From Motilibacter deserti (GTDB lineage Bacteria; Actinomycetota; Actinomycetes; Motilibacterales; Motilibacteraceae): 64,000 nucleotides of DNA. The DNA is taken from assembly GCF_011250635.1 (NCBI RefSeq), contig NZ_JAANNP010000006.1, forward strand, positions 1-64,000, in the 5' to 3' direction. This document shows positions 42,301-49,568 of the stretch, piece by piece. The notes beneath the pieces were generated by a model, which was given only the letters and a program-made list of their open reading frames with translations, was not told the DNA's origin and did no database searches. A program made the position numbers and the translations under genes. Position 1 is the stretch's first letter. Each line of letters opens with the position of its first letter.

Positions 42301-44505
42301 GCGGCCGGCATCGACCCGCGCGTCGGCACTCGCAGCTTCGGCGGCATCCTCGCGACGCACCGCAGCGCGACGACGGCCGTGACCTACCCGTTCTCGTCCT
42401 TCAGCGTGGGCGGCGAGTTCGACATCGCGGGCAACCCGGACTACCCGCTCACCCGCACGTCCTACGACGTGCCGTTCCCGAGCGCGATGGCCATGGGCCC
42501 GGACGGCAAGCTCTACGTGCAGAGCATGTTCGGCAAGATCTACGTGCTCACGCTCGACGCTGCGCACAAGGTCGTCGACAGGCAGGTCGTCGGAACGCTG
42601 GGCACGCGGATGGCGCTCGGCCTCACCGTCGATCCGGCCTCGACCGCCGACAACGTGATCGTGTGGGTCGCGCACTCCTCACCCGTGGTGGACGCCGGCG
42701 AGGTGGACTCGGGCGTCGTGACGCGGCTGTCCGGCCCCGGGCTGACCGAGCGGTCCGACGTCATCACCGGGCTGCCGCGCTCGTTCGCCAACCACAGCAC
42801 CAACGGGCTGCACTTCGGCCCCGACGGGCTGCTCTACATCGCCCAGGGCGGCAACACCGGCGCCGGCGCGCCCAACACCGCCAAGACCGAGTTCAGCGAC
42901 CGCGGTGAGCAGCCGCTGTCCGGGGCGCTCCTCGTGGCCAACGTGAAGGCGCCCGGTTTCAACGGCGCCTGCGCCGACCCGGCCGACATGACCAGGTCCG
43001 GCCTGGCCTGCGACGTCAAGACCTTCGCGACCGGTCTGCGCAACACCTACGACTTCGTCATCCACTCCAACGGCAAGATCTACGGGCCGAACAACGGCCT
43101 CGGCGTCGTCGGCAGCTACCCGCCCAGCCCGACCGCGCCGTGCACCGGCATGGGCGACACCCGCCCCTGGAACTCCGGCGGCAACAACCCCGGCCTGCAG
43201 AACGACGACCTCAACCTCATCGAGGAGGGGCGCTACTACGGCACGCCCAACCCGACCCGGGGCGAGTGCGTGTTCAAGAACGGCAGCTACCAGGGCGTCG
43301 CCCCGGCCCCGAACTACACCCCGCCGATGTTCGACCTCGGGCCCAACCGCTCGGCCAACGGGATCATCGAATACACCGGCAGCGCGTTCTGCGGCCAGCT
43401 GGACAAGTCGCTGCTCATCACCAACTACAGCGTCGGGGACGACGTGACGCTGGTGCAGCTGGCGGCCGACGGGCGCAGCGTGACTTCCGCGAAGCGGCTC
43501 GTGGGCGGCTTCAAGGACCCGCTGCCGATCGTGCAGGGCCCGGGCGGGTCGATCGTCGTCGGCGAGTTCGGCGGCAACAAGGTGACGATCCTCGAGCCGC
43601 AGGACATCGGCTGCTGGTCCACCGCGCCCGCGCTCCCGGAGAAGCTGCTCGACTCCGGTGCCGGCGTCATCGGCTCGACGATGTACCTCGTCGGCGGCAA
43701 GACCGAGCGGGCGCACTCCAACCGGCTCTACGCCTACGACAGCGCGACGAAGTCCTGGGCCCGCAAGGCGGATCTGCCGGGCGCGGGCGTGGAGAACCCG
43801 GCGGTGACCACGCTCGAGGGCAAGCTGCTGGTCTTCGGGGGCTCCACCGACGCGTTCAGCGGCGCCCAGTCGGCCTCGTGGTCCTACGACCCCACTGCTG
43901 ACGCCTGGACGGCGCTCCCGGCGCTGCCCACCGCCCGCGGCGGCGCGGGGGCCGCGGTCCTGGACGGCAAGGTCTACGTCGCCGGCGGGATGACCGAGGA
44001 CGGCGCGTCGACGGGCGTCGTGGAGGTCTACGACCCAGTGACGAGGACGTGGTCCGCCGCGCCGGCCCTTCCGACCGCGCGCGACAACCCCGGCGTCGCG
44101 GCGCTGCGCGGCTCGCTCTACGTCTTCGGTGGCCGGACGCGGCTTGCGAGCGGGGCGACCTCGGTCGCCACGCACACGACGGTGGAGGCGTACGACCCGG
44201 CGTCCCGCACCTGGTCGGCCAAGGCCCCGATGCCCACGGGCCGCCGCACGATGGCGACCGCGGTGGTGGACGGCAAGGCGGTCCTCATCGGCGGTGAGGT
44301 CGCCCCCGACGGCAGTGCGTTCGACGTCGCCGAGCAGTACGACCCGGCGGCCGACGCTTGGCGCGTGCTACGCCGGATCCCGACCCCGCGCCACGGCGCA
44401 TCCGTCGGGGTGGTCGACGGGCAGGTGCACGTCGTGGGCGGCGGGCCGTCGGGTGGCTTTGCCTTCACCGACGCGCACGAGGTCCTCACCCTGCCGGCCG
44501 GCTGA
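39358..44505 (+). CDS. Giant secreted protein: LDDP modules, BACON-like domains, sorbosone-dehydrogenase-like propeller, Kelch repeats
   Basis: 1,715 residues. A signal peptide covers ~1-46. Residues ~47-785 alternate three copies of a ~105-residue module (each with F/W-YLDDP and THTVTA or HTITAK) with four BACON-like beta-sandwiches (for example ASWLRASSASATAPASLTLT). Residues ~790-1020 resemble a DUF1349/concanavalin-like glycan-binding fold. Residues ~1030-1410 match the glucose/sorbosone dehydrogenase-like propeller (MAMGPDGKLYV, LHFGPDGLLYIAQGG, GLRNTYDFV). From ~1414 five or six Kelch blades follow (MYLVGGKTERAHSNRLYAYD type). ATG 39358 is six bases after the GT4 stop; GGAGAG is rather far upstream. 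Likely a polysaccharide-binding matrix protein; catalysis is unproven. Confidence 0.85.
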   Translation: MTTKRPTSRLLPLRDPRCRLAAGITALGAALAVLAGLLPAAAGAAAEFSLSYSLSAQRTSPAALAGASLPDGSVYIFTTPSTGVREVRFYLDDPERTKAPRLVEKGAPHDFAGTAKDDTALPFDTRALSVGTHTVTAEIVPTTGAAQVVSAAFAKTAPAPALTVSPASLALSAQQGSAAQTASLAVSGPAVDFSVASSASWLRASSASATAPASLTLTVDPSALPVGTATATVTVTAAARQPVVVPVSVTVTPVAASGISGSQVVFSKNAKRTSPVPLNGATVSGLVYPFLSPDAGVTSVSFYLDDPTGAGQPVRVDTTSPFDYAPGSVTHASAPLDTAALADGAHTITAKVTGADGVTTATAAFTTSNGTKALSWAVPTLAVSAEAGGSATTSQVELTAAAGTTATLTSDASWLRAPASATAGAVAVTVDPAGLAAGTRTATLRAAAPGAVDAVLTVTLTVRAPSPVPVLVADPAAVSVTAEAGSGQVTRSVALSGASASFTASSSAPWITVTPAAGTTPAALAVTVDPAGLPVGTSSGSVTVTAPSLPQLVVPVTVEVPAGPGDASYSVVYSSNAKRTAPVALAGAALSGSAVYPFLSPDTGVTSVSWYLDDPAAAGEPVRVDATSPFDYAPGSVTHSSAPFNTAKIPDGPHTITAKVESAAGVKLVAASFTTSNGTNALTWSAPSIAFSADQNGAAVGGEVQFAAQKPGTTATLVSDAPWLRVPATVTAPGPVQLVADPAGLTPGHFTATVRASAPGAFDGVLTVELTVGDTGGCSPVACDLIKIDTPYNLAWRYDGGAMLDRDGLGTGFTTILKKDSGDSYRRDLLDVDLETGTLDVTTTAGRPHLGDNDQDNMVGVGFDGDSEIATISATIAGMPATTGKYEQAGVWFGYGQDNFDRMVIASTPNGLRFEHVLEVAGVEVSRKNSPITTVASDQPVQLAIRSDPTKRTVTAYYKVGDAGLTPLSTFTAPGEFFSFDAAGIDPRVGTRSFGGILATHRSATTAVTYPFSSFSVGGEFDIAGNPDYPLTRTSYDVPFPSAMAMGPDGKLYVQSMFGKIYVLTLDAAHKVVDRQVVGTLGTRMALGLTVDPASTADNVIVWVAHSSPVVDAGEVDSGVVTRLSGPGLTERSDVITGLPRSFANHSTNGLHFGPDGLLYIAQGGNTGAGAPNTAKTEFSDRGEQPLSGALLVANVKAPGFNGACADPADMTRSGLACDVKTFATGLRNTYDFVIHSNGKIYGPNNGLGVVGSYPPSPTAPCTGMGDTRPWNSGGNNPGLQNDDLNLIEEGRYYGTPNPTRGECVFKNGSYQGVAPAPNYTPPMFDLGPNRSANGIIEYTGSAFCGQLDKSLLITNYSVGDDVTLVQLAADGRSVTSAKRLVGGFKDPLPIVQGPGGSIVVGEFGGNKVTILEPQDIGCWSTAPALPEKLLDSGAGVIGSTMYLVGGKTERAHSNRLYAYDSATKSWARKADLPGAGVENPAVTTLEGKLLVFGGSTDAFSGAQSASWSYDPTADAWTALPALPTARGGAGAAVLDGKVYVAGGMTEDGASTGVVEVYDPVTRTWSAAPALPTARDNPGVAALRGSLYVFGGRTRLASGATSVATHTTVEAYDPASRTWSAKAPMPTGRRTMATAVVDGKAVLIGGEVAPDGSAFDVAEQYDPAADAWRVLRRIPTPRHGASVGVVDGQVHVVGGGPSGGFAFTDAHEVLTLPAG

Positions 44506-44531
44506 GCGGGCGGGTGGGCAGCGGCAGGGCC

Positions 44532-44567
44532 GCGGCCGGAGGGCAGGCCTCGGTAGCCTCCGGCCGC
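44532..44567 (+). promoter_or_regulatory. 11-bp perfect hairpin abutting the flippase start, with an embedded TANNNT
   Basis: GCGGCCGGAGG (44532-44542) pairs perfectly with CCTCCGGCCGC (44557-44567), loop 14 bases, and the ATG follows directly. TAGCCT at 44554-44559 is placed so that transcription would start within about two bases of the ATG, which would give a leaderless message. It may act as attenuator, terminator or start-site control between the secreted protein and the flippase. Confidence 0.5.
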
Positions 44568-46049
44568 ATGGCCGACGAGGTGCCCGACGCGCTCGAGCGC
44601 GGCAGCCTGCGTCCCGCGCTCGGGCGCCGGGCCGCTCGCGGCCTGGTCGTGACCATGGGCGGGCAGTGGGGCCGGCTCGTCCTGCAGACCGCCTCGACGG
44701 CGGTCCTCGCCCGGCTGCTGCTGCCGGGCGACTTCGGCCTGGTCGCCATGGTCGTCGCGGTCACCGGCCTCGCCGAGCAGGTCAAGGACCTCGGCCTGGC
44801 GGCCGCCACGGTGCAGCGCGACAAGCTCGAGGACCGCCAGGTCACGGGCCTGTTCTGGGTCAACGCCGCCCTGGGCGCGGTGCTGGCCGCGGTCGTGGCG
44901 GCGTGCGCGCCGCTCGTCGCGGCGTTCTACGGCCGCCCGGAGCTCACCGGGCTCACGCTGGTCCTGGCGCTCGGCTTCGTCGCCGGCGGCCTGTCGGTCC
45001 AGCACGCGGCCCTGCTGCAGCGCCGGCTGCGCTTCGGTGCTCTCGCGACGAGCGAGACCGGGGCGTTCGCCATCGGGGTGGTCGCCGCCGTCACCGCGGC
45101 GGCCGCCGGCGCGGGCTACTGGTCCCTCGCGGTGCTCCCGCTGGCCTCGGCGTGGGCACGGACCGTGTTGCTGTGGGCCTTCTGCCGCTGGCGCCCGGGC
45201 CGCCCGCGCCGCGACGCGGGGATCCGGGAGCTGCTGTCGTTCGGCGGCGGGGTCAGCACGTTCAACCTGTTGAACTACGTCTCCCGCAACGCCGACAACG
45301 TGCTGATCGGCAAGGTCAGCGGCGCGACCTCGCTCGGCCTCTACTCCCGGGCCTACACGCTGCTCCTGCTGCCGCTGCAGCAGCTCAACGGGCCGCTCGC
45401 GTCCGTCGCGGTCCCGGTGCTGTCGATCCTGCGCGGCGAGCCGGCCAAGTACCGAGCGTTCTACCGCTCGGCGGTCGGCGGGCTCGCGCTCGTCGGCATG
45501 CCGCTCGTCGTGCTCCTCGTGGTCTGCGCGCCCGAGGTCATCGCGGTGCTGCTCGGGCCGGGTTGGGACGGCGCGGTGCCGATCTTCCGCGCGCTCGGGC
45601 TGGCGGGCGTCGTGCACGTCGTCGGCAACACCAACGGCTGGATCTACGTCTCGTGGGGCTCGACCGGCCGCATGGCCCGCTGGGCGCTGGTCAGCCGGCC
45701 GCTGATGGTCGTGTCGATCGCGATCGGGCTGCCCTGGGGGCCGCTCGGCGTCGCCGTCTCGTACGCCGTGGGCCAGCTCGTCCTCGCCGTGCCGGGGTTC
45801 GCCAACGCCGTGCGCGGCACGCCGCTGACGCTGGGCGACGTGGGCGGCGCGGTCTGGCGCCCGGCCGCACTGGCGGCCGTCACCGGTGGCGTCGCCGCCG
45901 CGCTGCAGGCCCTCGTCGACGGGCCGCCGCTCGCCGTCCTCGCGGCCGTGGGCGTCCCCGCCGTGCTGGTGCACGCCGGCCTGACCTGGGCGTGGCGCCC
46001 GACACGTGAGAGCGTGCGGCTCGTGCTCGCGCAGCGGGGCCGCAGGTGA
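44568..46049 (+). CDS. Wzx-type polysaccharide flippase (WzxC-like, MOP superfamily)
   Basis: A 493-residue membrane protein with about 14 hydrophobic segments. RGLVVTMGGQWGRLVLQTAS followed by ARLLLPGDFGLVAMVVAVTG is the canonical WzxC entry, and LSFGGGVSTFNLLNYVSRNA with NVLIGKVSGATSLGLYSRAY the conserved central signature. It exports lipid-linked repeat units. ATG 44568 is set directly against a strong hairpin and lacks a close ribosome site; a leaderless transcript from TAGCCT is plausible. Its stop overlaps the next GTG by four bases. It is more WzxC-like than the flippase at 17557-19029. Confidence 0.92.
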   Translation: MADEVPDALERGSLRPALGRRAARGLVVTMGGQWGRLVLQTASTAVLARLLLPGDFGLVAMVVAVTGLAEQVKDLGLAAATVQRDKLEDRQVTGLFWVNAALGAVLAAVVAACAPLVAAFYGRPELTGLTLVLALGFVAGGLSVQHAALLQRRLRFGALATSETGAFAIGVVAAVTAAAAGAGYWSLAVLPLASAWARTVLLWAFCRWRPGRPRRDAGIRELLSFGGGVSTFNLLNYVSRNADNVLIGKVSGATSLGLYSRAYTLLLLPLQQLNGPLASVAVPVLSILRGEPAKYRAFYRSAVGGLALVGMPLVVLLVVCAPEVIAVLLGPGWDGAVPIFRALGLAGVVHVVGNTNGWIYVSWGSTGRMARWALVSRPLMVVSIAIGLPWGPLGVAVSYAVGQLVLAVPGFANAVRGTPLTLGDVGGAVWRPAALAAVTGGVAAALQALVDGPPLAVLAAVGVPAVLVHAGLTWAWRPTRESVRLVLAQRGRR

Positions 46050-46957
46050 CGCCCCGGAGCGGGCAGCGCCTGCGCGTCAGCGTCGTCGTCCCCGTCTTCG
46101 ACCAGTGGGAGCACCTGGCCGGGTGCCTGCAGGCGCTGGAGCAGCAGACCCTCGGCGCGGAGTCGTTCGAGGTGCTCGTGGTGGACAACGGGTCCTCGAC
46201 CCCGCCTCCGCCGGCGATGCCGGGGCAGCGGCTGCGGTTGCGGTGGCTGCAGGAGAGCCGTCCCGGCTCCTACGCCGCGCGCAACACCGGGCTGCGGGCG
46301 GCCGGCGCGGACGTCCTCGCCTTCACCGACGCGGACTGCCGTCCGGCACCGCGGTGGCTCGAGGAGGGGCTGCGGGCCCTGGACGGGCCGCCGCAGGTGG
46401 ACCTCGTCGGCGGGTCGATCACGCTCTTCCCGGCGCGCCCGGACCGGCTCTCACCGGTCGAGGCCTACGAGCTGGTCAAGGCCTTCCCCCAGGAGCGCTA
46501 CGTCGACCAGCTGCGGTTCGCAGCCACGGCCAACCTCTTCGCCCGCCGGGCCGTCTTCGACTCGGTGGGGGAGTTCGAGGAGCGGCTGCGCTCGGGCGGG
46601 GACCGGGAGTTCGGCCAGCGCGCGGCCCGGGCGGGCCACTCGTGGCGCTACGCCCCCGCGGCGGCCGTGCGCCACCCGGCCCGCCGCACCTTCGGCGAGC
46701 TCGGCAGCAAGCTCGCGCGCGTGGTCGCGGGCAGCCGTGACGCGCGCGAGCTGGCCGGCAGCCCGCTCGTGACCGTCGACGAGGTGGTCCGCGGGCTCGT
46801 CCCGCCGCTGGGCGCGGTGCGCCGCGCGCGGGCCGACACGCGGCTGCCTCGCCCGGCCGACCAGGCGGGCTACGTGCTCGCCGAGTTCTACGTGCGCTAT
46901 GTGGGCACGTGGCTGCGGCTCAAGTCGCGGGTCTCCGGGCGCAGCCCGCGGGCCTGA
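46046..46957 (+). CDS. Glycosyltransferase family 2
   Basis: 303 residues. RVSVVVPVFDQWEHLAGCLQ and LVVDNGSSTPPPP form the nucleotide-binding part, LAFTDADCRPAPRW the DxD metal site, and RSGGDREFGQRAARAG the base region. The segment ESRPGSYAARNTGLRAAGAD is the classic GT2 S.AARN.G motif. GTG 46046 overlaps the flippase stop in a GTGA, and it is the last gene of the 35781-46957 operon. It ends 14 bases before the convergent beta-helix gene. Confidence 0.9.
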   Translation: MTPRSGQRLRVSVVVPVFDQWEHLAGCLQALEQQTLGAESFEVLVVDNGSSTPPPPAMPGQRLRLRWLQESRPGSYAARNTGLRAAGADVLAFTDADCRPAPRWLEEGLRALDGPPQVDLVGGSITLFPARPDRLSPVEAYELVKAFPQERYVDQLRFAATANLFARRAVFDSVGEFEERLRSGGDREFGQRAARAGHSWRYAPAAAVRHPARRTFGELGSKLARVVAGSRDARELAGSPLVTVDEVVRGLVPPLGAVRRARADTRLPRPADQAGYVLAEFYVRYVGTWLRLKSRVSGRSPRA

Positions 46958-46978
46958 GGGGGGCGTACGGCTCAGCCC
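46950..46978. terminator. Small bidirectional hairpin across convergent stops
   Basis: GGGC-C-TGAG pairs with CTCA-GCCC (8 bp, one bulge) and covers the stop codons of both convergent genes. It is modest in length. Confidence 0.45.
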
Positions 46979-47901
46979 TTGCCGGTCTTGCCGGGCACCT
47001 CCGCCCCGGAGGCGAGCTTGTTGTCCTCCCACACGGTCCCCTCCGGGATGGCGACCCGCGGCCCGTATCGGAAGTCGCCGCCGAAGACGTTGTGCCGGAA
47101 CACCACTCCCGTCACGCTCTTGGCGTCGGAGTCGCCGAGGTAGACGGTGTAGTTGCCGCCGTTGAGGTAGTTGTCCTCGACGCGGACGTCTGTGACCGTG
47201 CGCTCGGAGCCGGCGCTGATGATGTACGCAGCATTCATGAAGTCGCCATCGGTGAAGACGTCGATGGTGTTGCGCCGGATGACGATGCCCGTGCCGCGGA
47301 TGCTCTGGATGCCGTCGTTGTGGGTCCCGGGCTTGCGGGACAGGCTGTGGATCCAGGAGTCCTCGATGACGGAGGAGTCCCCGGCCCGGACGCCGTCCAC
47401 GGTGCTGTGCACGTTGACCCGGCGCAACGTGAAGCGGGCGAAGCCGACGCCGATGCTCGTGACGCCCATGCCGTCGATCTCGGTGTCCTCGAGCAGCAGC
47501 CGGTCGACGCCGTCGTCGGCGCGTACGGCGGGCAGGTCGTCGGCGTCGCAGCGGATGCGCGAGCGCTTCACGGTGACGTCGTCGGCCTTGACGCGCAGGC
47601 AGCCGAGGTCGAGGCCGTCCAGCACCGTCCCCGGCTCGGTGACCTCGACGACGTCGGAGGGGCGCAGCTCGACGTCCGGGGGGACCCCGGTGTTGTCCGG
47701 GCCGGGGCGTCCGGCCGGACGGGGCGCCGACGGCGGCAGCTGGCTCTGCGCCGGGGAGGCGCTGGGCCCCGCCGCGTCGTCGACGGGCTCGCGCGAGCTG
47801 TCGCGCAGGAGGAAGACCCCCGCGACGACGCCCGCGCCCAGCACGAACGCCACGATCGCGACCACGCCCACCAACAGGCCCGGACCTCGGCCTTGCTGCA
47901 C
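46972..47901 (-). CDS. Membrane-anchored right-handed beta-helix protein
   Basis: 309 residues. An N-terminal membrane anchor (~8-33, LLVGVVAIVAFVLGAGVVAG) is followed by a Ser/Pro linker, then a parallel beta-helix (~70-305) with rungs such as TVLDGLDLGCLRVKADDVTV and LLEDTEIDG. It shares RRVNVHSTVDGVRAG, HNDGIQSI and LNGGNYTVYLG with its two neighbours but lacks their ICC motif (here VGFARFTLRR) and their PT-linked N-terminal module. The fold is common in polysaccharide lyases and epimerases; no catalytic residues can be named. GTG 47901 follows GGGAGG. It is the last gene in the minus-strand set. Confidence 0.8.
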   Translation of the reverse strand: MQQGRGPGLLVGVVAIVAFVLGAGVVAGVFLLRDSSREPVDDAAGPSASPAQSQLPPSAPRPAGRPGPDNTGVPPDVELRPSDVVEVTEPGTVLDGLDLGCLRVKADDVTVKRSRIRCDADDLPAVRADDGVDRLLLEDTEIDGMGVTSIGVGFARFTLRRVNVHSTVDGVRAGDSSVIEDSWIHSLSRKPGTHNDGIQSIRGTGIVIRRNTIDVFTDGDFMNAAYIISAGSERTVTDVRVEDNYLNGGNYTVYLGDSDAKSVTGVVFRHNVFGGDFRYGPRVAIPEGTVWEDNKLASGAEVPGKTGKG

Positions 47902-47966
47902 CCTGCCCTCCCGTCATTGGGACCCCCTGGTCCCAACCTACGAGAGACGCGCCGCGTGCCCGCTTC

Positions 47967-49310
47967 TCATCGCACCGGCAGGCCGGTGTCGTGCCACACG
48001 TTCGACCGGTCCCAGTCCGTCTCGCCCGTGAGCGCGCTGAACGCCCCGTAGCGGTAGTCGCGGCCGAACCGGTTCCCGCGCAGCACCACGTTGGTGACCG
48101 GGTGGGCCCCACCGGCGCCGAGGTAGACGGTGAAGTTGCCGCCGTTGAGGAAGTTGCGCTCGAGCAGCACCCCGTCGACCGGCCCGCCGCTGGCGCCCGC
48201 ACTGATGATGAACGCGGCGTTGTGCGGGTCGCGGTCGTCGGCGTCGTAGGGCAGCAGCGTGTTGTGCCGGAGCACGATGTTGCTGCCCTTGAGCGTCTGC
48301 ACGGTGTCGTTGTGCGAGCCCGGCGTCCGCGCGAGGTCGTGGATGAAGGAGTCCTCGATCAGGACGTTGCCGTCGGCGCGGACACCGTCGACCGCGTCGT
48401 GGAGGTCGACCCGGCGCAGGGTGAAGCTGTTGCAGCAGATGCCGACCGAGGCCGTGCCGTTGCCGTCGATCTCGGAGTCCTCGATGACGAGCCCCGAGTA
48501 GCCCGAGTAGAGCCGCACGGCGTAGCTCGACGCCCCGTTGGTCATGCGGCTCCGGCGGATCGTCACGTCGTCCGCGCGGATCGTCACGGCTCCGCTGATG
48601 TCGAGCCCGTCGAGAACGGTCCCGTCCTTGGTGACGGTGAGCCCTCCGGTCACCTTCGTCAACGCGGTGCCAGCCGGGACGCCCGTGGTGCGGGCGTCGG
48701 GGAAGCCCGAAGGGCTGTTCGGGTACGTGGGCGTGGGGGTCGGGGTGGGGGTGGGGGTCGGTGTGGGCGTCGGGGTCGGTGTGGGCGTCGGCGTGGGCAT
48801 TGGGGTGGGGGCGGGCGTCGGGGCCGGCGTGCGCGGCGGCGTCGTCACCGGCGCGGAGGCCGCGTCGGCGAGCACGGTCAGCGTGGCGGTCTCGACGACG
48901 CGCTTGCCCTTCACGGTGAGCACCACGGTCACCGTGTGCGCCCCGGCCCGCAGCGGGCGCAGGTCCCAGGGCTTGGCGTTCGGGGTGCCGCCGGCGAGGT
49001 CCCAGGGAGCGGCGTCCTCGACCTGGGCCGGAGTGCTCTTGGTGCTGGGGTCGTCGATCCAGAACGACGCCGCCGTGACCGACGAGGACGTGGGCACGAA
49101 GACGTACACCTTGCCCTTGAGCTTGGCGCCGTGCAGCGGGACCGCCGCCGACTTGTCCGCGTTGACGCTCACCTTGAGGTACGGCGTAGCCGCGCCCGCG
49201 CCGGGAAGGCCGGCGCCTGCTCCGGCTGCCGCGGCCGCGAGGGCGAGGGCTCCGGCCAGGAGGGGGAGGTGGCGGGGGCGGGCACGGTGCGCGTGGGCAT
49301 GGCTGGGCAT
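47967..49310 (-). CDS. Secreted right-handed beta-helix protein with PT linker
   Basis: 447 residues. A signal peptide covers ~1-45 (His/Arg-rich start MPSHAHAHRARPRHLPLLAG). An LDDP-type module (~48-150, with VYVFVPTSSSVTAASFWIDD and AHTVTV) follows, then a PTPTP linker (~165-198), then a beta-helix (~205-447) with VLDGLDISGAVTIRADDVTI, IEDSEIDGNG, VGICCNSFTLRRVDLHD and HNDTVQTLKGSNIVLRHNTL. It is highly similar to the neighbour at 49569-50891, a clear tandem duplicate. Start ATG 49310 fits the signal peptide and has GGAGACC upstream. A role in binding or cutting the secreted polymer is inferred. Confidence 0.83.
   Translation of the reverse strand: MPSHAHAHRARPRHLPLLAGALALAAAAAGAGAGLPGAGAATPYLKVSVNADKSAAVPLHGAKLKGKVYVFVPTSSSVTAASFWIDDPSTKSTPAQVEDAAPWDLAGGTPNAKPWDLRPLRAGAHTVTVVLTVKGKRVVETATLTVLADAASAPVTTPPRTPAPTPAPTPMPTPTPTPTPTPTPTPTPTPTPTPTYPNSPSGFPDARTTGVPAGTALTKVTGGLTVTKDGTVLDGLDISGAVTIRADDVTIRRSRMTNGASSYAVRLYSGYSGLVIEDSEIDGNGTASVGICCNSFTLRRVDLHDAVDGVRADGNVLIEDSFIHDLARTPGSHNDTVQTLKGSNIVLRHNTLLPYDADDRDPHNAAFIISAGASGGPVDGVLLERNFLNGGNFTVYLGAGGAHPVTNVVLRGNRFGRDYRYGAFSALTGETDWDRSNVWHDTGLPVR
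48727..48831 (-). repeat. PT-repeat linker DNA in a beta-helix gene
   Basis: About 100 bases of GTGGGCGTCGGG-type hexamers encode the Pro-Thr linker of 47967-49310. As in 13101-13327, the G-rich strand is the template. The duplicate gene at 49569-50891 has an Ala/Thr/Val-rich linker here instead. Confidence 0.9.
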
Positions 49311-49522
49311 GGTCAGGTCTCCGCAGAGGTCGGCCGTGCTCGAGTCAGGACGGGTGCTGGGCGGTCGGCAGCCCGTCCCCCAGGTGCGGGCGCGCGACAG
49401 CCGCACGTGCACAGCCGTCAGCTCCCCAGCCGGATGCCGACGACCGCAACCTAGTGCGGGTGACGGCCCGTGTCACCCGAACGGATCAATTCTCGGCGAC
49501 GGCGGACGTGAGCACGACGCGA

Positions 49523-49554
49523 CGAGCCCGACCCCTGTCGAAGGGCCGGGCTCG
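49523..49554 (-). terminator. Stem-loop terminator after the beta-helix gene 49569-50891
   Basis: CGAGCCCG (49523-49530) pairs with CGGGCTCG (49547-49554) and three further pairs continue past one mismatch. It begins 14 bases beyond the minus-strand stop. Confidence 0.7.
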
Positions 49555-49568
49555 CTGCGGAAGGTGCG

